From Thermodesulfovibrionia bacterium (GTDB lineage: Bacteria > Nitrospirota > Thermodesulfovibrionia > UBA6902), in assembly GCA_947259645.1 (NCBI GenBank), contig CAMYND010000007.1, forward strand, positions 1-64,000: DNA of 64,000 nt, written 5' to 3'. Position 1 is the stretch's first letter; each line of letters starts with the position of its first letter. Position numbers and translations under genes: made by a program. Under the pieces are notes generated by a model. It saw only the letters and a list, made by a program, of their open reading frames with translations, was not told the DNA's origin and did not search any database. Below are positions 20,468 through 29,399 of this stretch, piece by piece.

Positions 20468-20492
20468 TTTGTATTATGACAGGAAAAATTGT

Positions 20493-22064
20493 ATGAGATC
20501 TGACCAGAGAGCGGGCAAAACATTGCGATATCTCGCCTGTTGTCTGGTTCTGCTTGCCCTTGTTTCCTGTGCTGCAACAGGAGACAGAATGGAGACGAGC
20601 ACTGTCTATAAAGGCCAGATATCTCTGTACCTGAATGGACCTGACCGGCCTTCCCGTGACATAACCTTTGATCTTTCAGCCCTTGTTATCACAGATGATG
20701 ATGGCATTACCACGGAAATTCCTGTTACCTCTTTGAAAATTAATTCTATTGATATGGAGGGGCGTCAAATTATGCTCGGCACCGGGACAGTTCCTGAAGG
20801 CCATTATACGTCTCTCCGTTTCGTTGTCACAGAGGCATCGCTGAAAAATATGGACAGGGAGGCCAGCCTTGCTCTGCCACCTGAAGGGATTGAAACCAGC
20901 ATCAATATATTGATCAGGAGAAATAAGAATACAACGCTTTTTTTAAACTGGGACGCGGACGCCTCTGTTGAGGAGGGGTATCTCTTTAAACCTGTATTTA
21001 TGGCAAAAGGAAAGTCCTCTGAGCTGGGTTCACTCCTCATATATGTAACAAACGAAGATGGAGATAATGTCTCTGTTATCAACAGACAGAGAGGAGAGAT
21101 CGTGGCGACTGTTATGGTCGGGAATAAACCCAGGGGAATTACTGTTTCACAAGGTAAAGTCCGTCCAAAAGTGTATGTTGCAAACTCCGGTTCCGGGAGC
21201 ATTTCTGTTATTGACCCAACGACAAACCGCGTAGATAATGAAATCCCTATCAGGTTTGGAAGTCAGCCTGTTGATGTTGCAGTTGCGAAAGTAGGGCCTG
21301 ACAGGGAACTTATATTCGTCGCGAACTATGGTTCCGATACAGTTTCGATGGTGGACGCTGAAACCTTTCAGGAGATTGAGAGAATTAATGTGGGCCGTGG
21401 TCCGATAGCCATAAAAGCCGACCCTCCGGCAGAAACCCTTGTGGGCTCCCAATTTCTCAGCTTTGAGGATGAGAGTTTTTTGAGAAGTTACCGTGACAGA
21501 TATCTCAATGTCTATGTTGCAAATTACGACGCAAAAAATGTTTCAGTAATCCGGATCGACCGGGTCGGCCTGAAGAGTGAAGAAGTTATTACTCTTAATG
21601 TGGAGTGGAGGCCGATTGCCCTTGATGTGGATTATCGAAAGGGCAAGGTTTATGTGGCTAACTATGGTTCGGACAAGGTGTCAGTGATAGATATTATTCA
21701 GTTGATCAAAGGTAATCCTGCTGTCAGCACCATACACAATCTGGGAACAGGCATAGTAGGGGTAATATCTGATCCGGCTTTTGACAGGATTTATCTTTTA
21801 AAAGAGATGCAGGGCGAAATAATGATCATACGACCCTTTTCCGAGGGCTTTGCAAGTCTCAAAACCGTAATGCCCCCTGTCATGGGAGTTGTCTCTGTTG
21901 GAAAGTCTCCTCGGTCCTTTATCCTCGATCCTGAGAGCAGAAAAATATATACCGTTAACAGAGGGTCAGACACCATATCTGTTATTGACAAAACGACAAA
22001 AAAGGAGGAGCAGCTTATCCCAGTGGGCAGGCGGCCCTACGGCATAACAGTATTTCGGCGGTAG
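20493..22064 (+). CDS. Lipoprotein with YVTN-type beta-propeller
   Basis: Lipobox LVSC; repeats VYVANYGSDKVSVID, VYVANSGSGSISVIDPTTNRV; DUF4382-like N-terminal region (tentative); start likely ATG 20493. Confidence 0.83.
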   Translation: MRSDQRAGKTLRYLACCLVLLALVSCAATGDRMETSTVYKGQISLYLNGPDRPSRDITFDLSALVITDDDGITTEIPVTSLKINSIDMEGRQIMLGTGTVPEGHYTSLRFVVTEASLKNMDREASLALPPEGIETSINILIRRNKNTTLFLNWDADASVEEGYLFKPVFMAKGKSSELGSLLIYVTNEDGDNVSVINRQRGEIVATVMVGNKPRGITVSQGKVRPKVYVANSGSGSISVIDPTTNRVDNEIPIRFGSQPVDVAVAKVGPDRELIFVANYGSDTVSMVDAETFQEIERINVGRGPIAIKADPPAETLVGSQFLSFEDESFLRSYRDRYLNVYVANYDAKNVSVIRIDRVGLKSEEVITLNVEWRPIALDVDYRKGKVYVANYGSDKVSVIDIIQLIKGNPAVSTIHNLGTGIVGVISDPAFDRIYLLKEMQGEIMIIRPFSEGFASLKTVMPPVMGVVSVGKSPRSFILDPESRKIYTVNRGSDTISVIDKTTKKEEQLIPVGRRPYGITVFRR

Positions 22065-22168
22065 CCGGAGATGGCAGGGGAAAGCGGACTGCTGATCCTG
22101 TTATTAAGATTTGAGGTAATGGCACACCTGTTATCTCGAAGCGGTTACTGAAGGCATTGCAATGATTT

Positions 22169-24412
22169 ATGAGGAAAATCCTATGGACAGGCACAGTTTT
22201 GATCGCGGTTCTCCTGATATGGGAATCCTCAGCACACCCCCAGGGACTAAAAGGGTGGTTTGATGTAACAAAGGGAAACATCAAGGAGCGTGAAGATGGT
22301 GCTGTTACGTCTGAAGTTGAGACCTTTGACCGAATTATGTACCTGAGCTATACCGATGCTATCACACCGCGGGTGTCTTACCTGTTAAACCTGAGGGCAA
22401 ATCTGCTGGACACCACAACAACAGACGTGGAAAATACGAATGAGAAAGAGTACCAGAGAACAGTGGAACCGGCCCTTGACCTGTATATGAGGGACCAGAT
22501 CTATGATGTCAATGCGGGATACAGGCGCCGGGAACAGTGGTCAACAGCCAATTTTGTTGATGACGGCAGGGAGACAACAGAGTTTTACTATTCCAGGCTG
22601 GGAGTTTCTCCCGAGGACCTGCCCTCTCTGAGCTTTGAGTTTGACCGGCAGAAAAGATTTGACTACCTGTCTCAAAGTGCAGTGGACGACACGACAACCA
22701 TGTACATAGTAAACTCTGCCTATGAACTGCCTTCCCGGGACCTGCAGATGAGGTATAACTTCAATTTTACCCATACGATTAATGATACGCCTCTGAAGAT
22801 AACGCACAAGTCTGAACAGGATAATTTTAACGGCTACCTCAGTGTGGGTTATTCCCGCCGCTTCTGGAATAATAAGGCACGTTACTATACGGGTTACCAG
22901 GGCAATTATACACGGAACAAGAACACCCAGTTTGTGACGCAGACAGGCCTGTTTGTCAATCAGCGCTTATCTCTTGCGGGACTATCCGCTGTTGGTTCTT
23001 TTCCTTTTCCTCAACAGACTGGTCTTGGCAATACTCCGGCTCTGGCTGACGGTAACCTGACGGCTGCTACTACAATTAATCTAAGAACAGTCCAGTACAA
23101 TAATATCGGTATTTCTGTTCCCACGACACAGACTGTTGACAGGCTCTATATTTATGTAAACAAAGATGTAACTGGAGATGCAAAACTGAAGGACATCAGT
23201 AACTGGGAAGTATATAAGAATACAAATGCTACCTTAACTACCGGGTGGACAGCTGTTCTTATTAACAGTGTTACTGTCGTGGAAGTTGAGACCAATGTCT
23301 ACCGTTATGAGCTTATGTTTGTCACAGCGCAGAAGGAGTCTTTTTTCAAGGCCATTAATATGGATGTATCCGATGTAACCGGGGTGCTTGTAACTGAGAT
23401 CGAGGCCTATGGTGAAGACATTATTAATGAGGATACTTTTGTGAATACGGTGAACACATTCAATCAGCAGTTAACCTTCTCCGTTGACGTGCAGCCTACC
23501 AGTAAATGGGGATTTCTCTTTGCGTATACGATAGACAGGGCGGATGAAAATGCCGACTCACCGATGAGTTCCGTGGAAGGTCTCGTGGACAATATATTCA
23601 GCGACTCTGAAAAGAGTGACAGGGAAGCCTTTGAAAGTAATGTGTCGAGAAACTACAGCCTGACCTCAACGTGGCTTACGCACAGACTGCTGACCACTGT
23701 TTTCCGCATACAAAGGAATGAATCTTTTGACAACAAAGAAGAAATAGACATCGACTCCAACACCTATAGCCTGACCTTTACATCTGACCCTCTTCCGACT
23801 CTTGACGCAACGCTCAGTCTCATCAAGAATGACACCTTTAATTTCGATCAGAAATCAACAACGAACAACTCTGTTGTGCTGAGCATAGGGTCCAGGCCAT
23901 ACCGCGATGTTAACATGATAAATGATTTTGCATATATTCAGTCAAAGTCCTTTGAGTCCGGTACTACATCAACCACATACCGCTTCAATGGAACGATTGA
24001 CGCTCTTCTTTCCAGAAAGCTCTCGGGTACTTTTAACTATGACTTTAACTGGAATGATTCAGATGGGACTTCAACACAAAACAATGATAATACCCTGACA
24101 GTATCATACCGGCCAGGACGGTTTATCAATGTAACCGGGGTGCTTGGCTATGCCAATGCAGATGGTGATCTGACAACATCAGAGGGGTTGCTCGTTGACT
24201 GGCTCGTAATCCCGGCTATACGCGTGAATGCAAACTACCTGCACAGCGATTCTGAACCGGGTCCGGTAAAGACAGACACCTTTAATGGTTTCATAACATG
24301 GTATATCACAAAATTTGCCGATCTGCGTACAACCTATGGGTATATCCAGACTGTTGAGACCCAGAAGACAATAAGCACGAATCTGAAAACCACGTTAAAT
24401 TGCAGATTCTGA
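22169..24412 (+). CDS. Outer-membrane beta-barrel protein
   Basis: 747 aa, signal-like N-terminus, alternating amphipathic strands, C-terminal Phe (LNCRF), position in cytochrome/propeller operon. Confidence 0.7.
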   Translation: MRKILWTGTVLIAVLLIWESSAHPQGLKGWFDVTKGNIKEREDGAVTSEVETFDRIMYLSYTDAITPRVSYLLNLRANLLDTTTTDVENTNEKEYQRTVEPALDLYMRDQIYDVNAGYRRREQWSTANFVDDGRETTEFYYSRLGVSPEDLPSLSFEFDRQKRFDYLSQSAVDDTTTMYIVNSAYELPSRDLQMRYNFNFTHTINDTPLKITHKSEQDNFNGYLSVGYSRRFWNNKARYYTGYQGNYTRNKNTQFVTQTGLFVNQRLSLAGLSAVGSFPFPQQTGLGNTPALADGNLTAATTINLRTVQYNNIGISVPTTQTVDRLYIYVNKDVTGDAKLKDISNWEVYKNTNATLTTGWTAVLINSVTVVEVETNVYRYELMFVTAQKESFFKAINMDVSDVTGVLVTEIEAYGEDIINEDTFVNTVNTFNQQLTFSVDVQPTSKWGFLFAYTIDRADENADSPMSSVEGLVDNIFSDSEKSDREAFESNVSRNYSLTSTWLTHRLLTTVFRIQRNESFDNKEEIDIDSNTYSLTFTSDPLPTLDATLSLIKNDTFNFDQKSTTNNSVVLSIGSRPYRDVNMINDFAYIQSKSFESGTTSTTYRFNGTIDALLSRKLSGTFNYDFNWNDSDGTSTQNNDNTLTVSYRPGRFINVTGVLGYANADGDLTTSEGLLVDWLVIPAIRVNANYLHSDSEPGPVKTDTFNGFITWYITKFADLRTTYGYIQTVETQKTISTNLKTTLNCRF

Positions 24413-24463
24413 TTGCGAATCATATAATAACTATGAATTTCATAAAAATATCACGAAATAACT

Positions 24464-25141
24464 ATGCTGAGTGTAACATCAAAGGAAAAGGGTCTTATGG
24501 TTACTATTAACAGGCAGAAAAGGCAGGGCCTCATCAGTGTTCTGATTATGTTTATGCTCTGCTTCCTTGTGCTGGTAGTGTCAGGATGCAGCTCCAGTGG
24601 GGTGAAGCATTTTATGCGTCCCGGTGCTGATGTAAGCAGCGTCAGTAAAGTTGCTGTTCTCCCCTTTGATAACCATACGTCAGATATCTACGCCGGGGAA
24701 AAGGTGCGGGGCATAGTAATTATTGAACTCCTTTCACGGGGCATGGAAGTCGTTGAACCGGGGGAAGTGAACAGGGCGTTAATAAAATTAAAAATACGGT
24801 CGCTGGCGAGGGCTTCCCGTGAAGACTACAAGAGTATAGCTGAGGAGCTTGAAATCGATGGCATGATAACAGGTTCTGTTGAAACCTATGGAATTAGCAG
24901 GGGTATTTCTGTCTCCTACCCGGAGGTATCCATTGGGTTAAGCCTTATCGGTTCCGGCAATGGCTCAGTCCTGTGGTCGACATGGCACACAGGGGGCGGC
25001 GCGGATTTCTGGACCAGACATTTTGGAGTTGAGGGCCGGACCCTGGATCAGGCCTCCAGAGATGTTGTGGGAGAGGCTTTTGAGCCGTTATTCAGTCAGA
25101 TGAAAAAAGGGACGATGTTATTAATAGATGATAGCAAGTGA
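24464..25141 (+). CDS. CsgG/GNA1162-like lipoprotein
   Basis: Lipobox VSGC; SVSKVAVLPFDNHTSDIYAGEKVRGIVIIELLSRGMEVVEPGEVN. Confidence 0.7.
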   Translation: MLSVTSKEKGLMVTINRQKRQGLISVLIMFMLCFLVLVVSGCSSSGVKHFMRPGADVSSVSKVAVLPFDNHTSDIYAGEKVRGIVIIELLSRGMEVVEPGEVNRALIKLKIRSLARASREDYKSIAEELEIDGMITGSVETYGISRGISVSYPEVSIGLSLIGSGNGSVLWSTWHTGGGADFWTRHFGVEGRTLDQASRDVVGEAFEPLFSQMKKGTMLLIDDSK

Positions 25142-25159
25142 TTAAAGGAGATAACTGAT

Positions 25160-25741
25160 ATGATTTTGAAGAAGAAATATTTTCTGTCTTTTATTCTATT
25201 AACGCTGCTCACTGTTTCGGGGTGCCGTAGCGGGGGGCTGCCTACATACTATATCAGTGAGGATATCGATTTCGGCTTTTATAAGAAGGTGGCTGTGATG
25301 CCGCTGGATAATTTGACGAAAGAAAAATATGCCGGGGAAATTGTAAAGCAGGTGGTGATCAGTGAATTGCTGGCATCAGGCCTTCTTGATGTAATGGTGC
25401 CGGGTGAGGTTATGAGTGCTGTTAATGAACTGGGTATTAAGTCAGTTTCAGCCATGAATACCAGTGATATCAACTCGCTGGGCACAGCACTTGGTGTTGA
25501 GGCGGTAATTATGGGCTCTGTTGAGGAGTATGGTGAAGTGAAGACAGGTTCTTTTTCTACGCCTCAGGTGACTATTACGCTTATGATGGCAGATACATCA
25601 ACCGGTTCAATCGTATGGTCAATAACAAAAACCCGTGGAGGTGCCAGTTTCATGGCCAGACATTTTGGAGCACGGCATGAAACCATCAGCGAAACAGTAC
25701 TCATGCTGGTGCGAGAGGCGATAGATACTCTGTCATATTGA
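25160..25741 (+). CDS. CsgG/GNA1162-like lipoprotein, paralog of preceding gene
   Basis: Lipobox VSGC; KKVAVMPLDNLTKEKYAGEIVKQVVISELLASG. Confidence 0.7.
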   Translation: MILKKKYFLSFILLTLLTVSGCRSGGLPTYYISEDIDFGFYKKVAVMPLDNLTKEKYAGEIVKQVVISELLASGLLDVMVPGEVMSAVNELGIKSVSAMNTSDINSLGTALGVEAVIMGSVEEYGEVKTGSFSTPQVTITLMMADTSTGSIVWSITKTRGGASFMARHFGARHETISETVLMLVREAIDTLSY

Positions 25742-25861
25742 TTTCACTGTATCAGTATTTTGTAAGGATAAAAACATTATGTATATGAAATCCGCTTGCA
25801 GCTTTCAGACTGCAAAACTCATGATTGACGGAGGAAGTGAATTCAGTCCACTAGTGAATGA

Positions 25862-27715
25862 ATGAAGAAAATAATTATCCTCTTCATAGTCATTATCTCT
25901 TTATTTATTTATGTTGCCTGGGATCTTTCCAGGGTGAACCTGGAGGACAGTAAGATCGCGGAGACCAGGATGGAAAGAGACCTCGTTACGGAAGCTCCCT
26001 TCATGATTCCTGAAGAAGAGCCTATAGAAGAAAAATTCCCTTCCTCTGTCCCTGAAGAAGCCCCGGCTGATCTCCCTGAAGAACTGCCTGTGGTTGAAGA
26101 GCTGGAAACAGTCAGCGCGGAAATTGCTGAGGCTGAGATAGCTGATATGGAGGCATTACCTGAAGAAGAATTTGTTGAAGTAGAAGCCCCGGCTGATCTT
26201 CCTGAAGAACTGCCCCTGCTTGAGGAGGTGGAAACAGTCAGAGCGGAGGTCGTAGAGGCTGAACAAGAGGCTGAGATAGCTGATACGGAGGCATTACCTG
26301 AAGAAGAACTATTAGAAGCAGAAGCTTTAGTTGATCTCCCTGAAGAACTGCCTGTGGTTGAAGAGGTGACAACAGTTGAGCCCGTAATTGTGGCGGTGTT
26401 ACCCGCAGTTGAGAGCGCCGGTGCAATGGCATTACCTGTAGAAGAACTCATTGAAACAGCAGTCCCTGCAGATATCCCTGAAGAATTACCTCTGATTGAA
26501 GAGGTTGAGGAAGTCAAGCCGTTGATCGTCAAGGCCGAACCTCCTGTTGAAAGCGCCGACAGTCTGGCATTGCCTGAAGAAGAACTGACAGAGGGGGAAG
26601 TCTCCTCCGTAGTTCCTGAAGAGAAACCGCCAGTTGATGAGCCAGTATCACTACCCCTGGTGGAAGAGTCATTAGTACCTGTTATGCCGCCACCTGTGGT
26701 TATCGCGAAACTTCCGTCTCCGGACGCGGGTGAGGAGCCTGAACTGGCTGCAGATAAACCTTCCATGGAGGGCAGGGAAAGAATCGCTTTACTGCCGTTG
26801 GAGAATCTCACAGAAGAAACTGTTGTGGTGGAGCCGGTCATGCCGGTATTGATATCTCACCTGGAGAAAAAGGGATTCGCAGTTGTTTACGGCGGTCCTC
26901 TCGATGATTATACCTGCAAAGAAAGAGTGCGGACCACAGGGTTTGTATCGAGAACATTTGCCGCGAAACTAAAAGAAAAGTTTAATGTTAAGGCGATAAT
27001 GACCGGGTCAATAGTTGCTTTTTCACCGGGTGAAAATCCGGGATTTAGTCTCTTTCTCCGCTTGATTGATTCTGCTACCGGCACGATAATATGGGCGGAT
27101 TTCGTAGCTGCCAAAGGCACTGATTTTGCAAAAATCCTGGGGCTCGGAGGAATAAAGAATATTTATGAGCTGATTCCCCGGGTCATGGAGAAGTTGTTTG
27201 TCTCTTTAAATAATGAAAACCTGCACAGAAAGATACAGTCTGACCGCAGGGTCGCGGTAATGCCCTTTCTGAACAACAGCGGTGTCAAAAACGCGGGGAA
27301 GATCGCCATGTATCTGTTTCTCGTTGAGCTGCTCAAGAATAATGATATGGAACCGATTGAATATGGAGACACAAGGAATGAGATCATAAAATTGCGCCTG
27401 AAAAAGAGAGGCGAGCTGGACTACGGTAATGCAAGGGCCCTTGCTGAGCCCCTGGGGGCTAAAGGGGTATTGCTGGGAGTAGTCGGCAGTTATTCTGATG
27501 GCGTCAATGTATTATCCACTCCTTCGGTATCTATCAGCGCGAGGCTTATAGACAGCGGGAAGAGCAAGATCGTATGGTACAATAGCCAGCAGCGCAACGG
27601 TAAAAATGATGAAATTAAGCTGGACTGGGGAAAAGAAAAATCAGCCCACGCTGTAGCTCATAATATTGTTGAGCAGCTCGTTAATGATATGGGTTCGGTA
27701 ACCTGGATTGATTGA
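25862..27715 (+). CDS. Membrane-anchored protein with Glu/Pro repeat linker and two CsgG/GNA1162-like domains
   Basis: N-terminal TM, PEELP repeat region, then RIALLPLENLTEE... and RVAVMPFLNNSGV... domains. Confidence 0.75.
   Translation: MKKIIILFIVIISLFIYVAWDLSRVNLEDSKIAETRMERDLVTEAPFMIPEEEPIEEKFPSSVPEEAPADLPEELPVVEELETVSAEIAEAEIADMEALPEEEFVEVEAPADLPEELPLLEEVETVRAEVVEAEQEAEIADTEALPEEELLEAEALVDLPEELPVVEEVTTVEPVIVAVLPAVESAGAMALPVEELIETAVPADIPEELPLIEEVEEVKPLIVKAEPPVESADSLALPEEELTEGEVSSVVPEEKPPVDEPVSLPLVEESLVPVMPPPVVIAKLPSPDAGEEPELAADKPSMEGRERIALLPLENLTEETVVVEPVMPVLISHLEKKGFAVVYGGPLDDYTCKERVRTTGFVSRTFAAKLKEKFNVKAIMTGSIVAFSPGENPGFSLFLRLIDSATGTIIWADFVAAKGTDFAKILGLGGIKNIYELIPRVMEKLFVSLNNENLHRKIQSDRRVAVMPFLNNSGVKNAGKIAMYLFLVELLKNNDMEPIEYGDTRNEIIKLRLKKRGELDYGNARALAEPLGAKGVLLGVVGSYSDGVNVLSTPSVSISARLIDSGKSKIVWYNSQQRNGKNDEIKLDWGKEKSAHAVAHNIVEQLVNDMGSVTWID
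26045..26660 (+). repeat. In-frame approximately 46-aa Glu/Pro-rich tandem repeat (about 4-5 units)
   Basis: (E)APADLPEELPxxEEVETV...ALPEEELxE repeated with divergence. Confidence 0.75.
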
Positions 27716-29394
27716 TGCTGAACTGCTCGCTTTCATATTCAATCGTGAATAACCATAATGTATCACATAGAAAAACCTCACGAATAGTATGCAGCTCCCT
27801 CTTTTTCCTGCTATCATGCCTGCTGTTGCTGTCAGGGTGCGCTTCAGTCCCGATGCAGGAGGATATTATCGCGATCGTTGAGGGTGATCCAGTAACGAGA
27901 GGTGACCTTGAGTATTCACTGGAAATAGCCCATCGCAGGGAAGATCTTTCAACCGCCCAGGGCCTGGATATTACTCATTATATAAACAAAATTATTGGTG
28001 AACGCCTGGTGGTACATGAAGCCTCCCGTATGGGACTGGATACTACCCCTGAATTCCGGGAAAAAATGATGGCGTTCCTCACAAGGGAATCCGTTGTGAG
28101 GCTTCATGATGAAGAAATAGTTCAAAAGGTCGTTGTGACTGATGATGATATTGCTCATTCCTACAGGGAAAGCTATGCCGTCTATACGATAGACGTTATT
28201 GAAACAAGTTCAAGGGTAGATGCTGAGACAGCACTGAAGGAGCTTCAGGCTGGTAAGAGCTTTGACGCACTTTCCGAAGCCTATCCATCAACAATGCCGG
28301 GCAAACGTGATGAGGGATATGAAATTGAAGGCGCTTCGCTGACCCCTCAGATAAGGGGTATTGTTTCAGCGATGAATAAGGGTGAGGTCTCCGGTATTAT
28401 CGAGAGTGGCAACAGGTTTATTATCATCAAGCTGCTTGAAAAGCTCGATGCACCCCCTGATCACCTGGACCGGGTAAAAGATGATCTGAAACGGAGGGTG
28501 AGAAACAAAAAGATCAAGATCCGGGAAGATGAATATCTGGCGGAGCTTCATGACAGAGCCGCAGTAGAAATAGAGAGAGAGATCCTGTCTGCGATTTCAT
28601 TTGAGGGCGGAGAAGAGGCCCGTAACAGGTGGATAAATGACAACAGGCCCCTTGCTGATATTAACGGTGATGTATTAACGGTCGGTGATTTTGCAAAGAT
28701 GCTTTCATCTTCTTCCGAAGAGGTAAAGGAAAAAAACCTGACTGCCTGGATTGACCGGAAAATAGTTGATCAGGAGGCCCTCAGTAGGCATTATGAGAAA
28801 AAACCAGATCTGGCAGAAAGTCTGAGAAGTTATGAAAATGAGCTGCTCCAGAGAGAGTTTGTGAGGAAAGTCATTATACCTGAAATCAGCGTAAGTGAGA
28901 GTGAAGCACAAGCTTATTACCGGGAGAACATGGAGAGCTACCGTAAACCTGCCAGACACAAGATTCAGCAGATTACGGTAAACACAGAGAAAGAGGCCAT
29001 GGATATTCTGACCAGTCTTCAGGGTGGGGCAGCGTTTTCCTGGCTTGCAAGAGAGAAGTCAACTGACAGCTACGCTGCCAAAGGAGGATCCCTGGGCTGG
29101 AAGACTCTGGGCGAGCTTGAAAAACCGGTAGTGAAGAGCATAGGAAATATGAAGCCCGGTGAGACAAGTGAAGTGCTGAAGATCAATTCATTCTATAAAA
29201 TAATCCGGCTTCAGGAAACAGGGGCGGACCGGCATGAGGAGTATGAAAGGGTGCAGACATCAATAAAGAAGAGCCTCTTCAATGACAAATACCAGGCTCT
29301 CTATGACGAGTATGTACAAGAATTAAAAAAAGAGGCTACAATAACAATTGATGAAAAAATAGTAAATTCCTATGAAGAGATATTCCATAAATAA
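27712..29394 (+). CDS. SurA-like peptidyl-prolyl isomerase lipoprotein with two parvulin-like domains
   Basis: LLSGC lipobox; SurA N-type helices; KIQQITVNTEKEAMDI...STDSYAAKGGSLGW parvulin block. Confidence 0.82.
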   Translation: MMLNCSLSYSIVNNHNVSHRKTSRIVCSSLFFLLSCLLLLSGCASVPMQEDIIAIVEGDPVTRGDLEYSLEIAHRREDLSTAQGLDITHYINKIIGERLVVHEASRMGLDTTPEFREKMMAFLTRESVVRLHDEEIVQKVVVTDDDIAHSYRESYAVYTIDVIETSSRVDAETALKELQAGKSFDALSEAYPSTMPGKRDEGYEIEGASLTPQIRGIVSAMNKGEVSGIIESGNRFIIIKLLEKLDAPPDHLDRVKDDLKRRVRNKKIKIREDEYLAELHDRAAVEIEREILSAISFEGGEEARNRWINDNRPLADINGDVLTVGDFAKMLSSSSEEVKEKNLTAWIDRKIVDQEALSRHYEKKPDLAESLRSYENELLQREFVRKVIIPEISVSESEAQAYYRENMESYRKPARHKIQQITVNTEKEAMDILTSLQGGAAFSWLAREKSTDSYAAKGGSLGWKTLGELEKPVVKSIGNMKPGETSEVLKINSFYKIIRLQETGADRHEEYERVQTSIKKSLFNDKYQALYDEYVQELKKEATITIDEKIVNSYEEIFHK

Positions 29395-29399
29395 GTTAT

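Noticed and set aside
22118-22135. TGGCACA-CCTG-TTATC as a sigma54 site before the beta-barrel gene
   Set aside because: The -12 element lacks the invariant GC.
25909-26841. 310-aa minus-strand ORF rich in Ser/Gly/Thr
   Set aside because: Exact antisense of the Glu/Pro repeat region; composition is a by-product of the GAA/GAG-rich sense strand.
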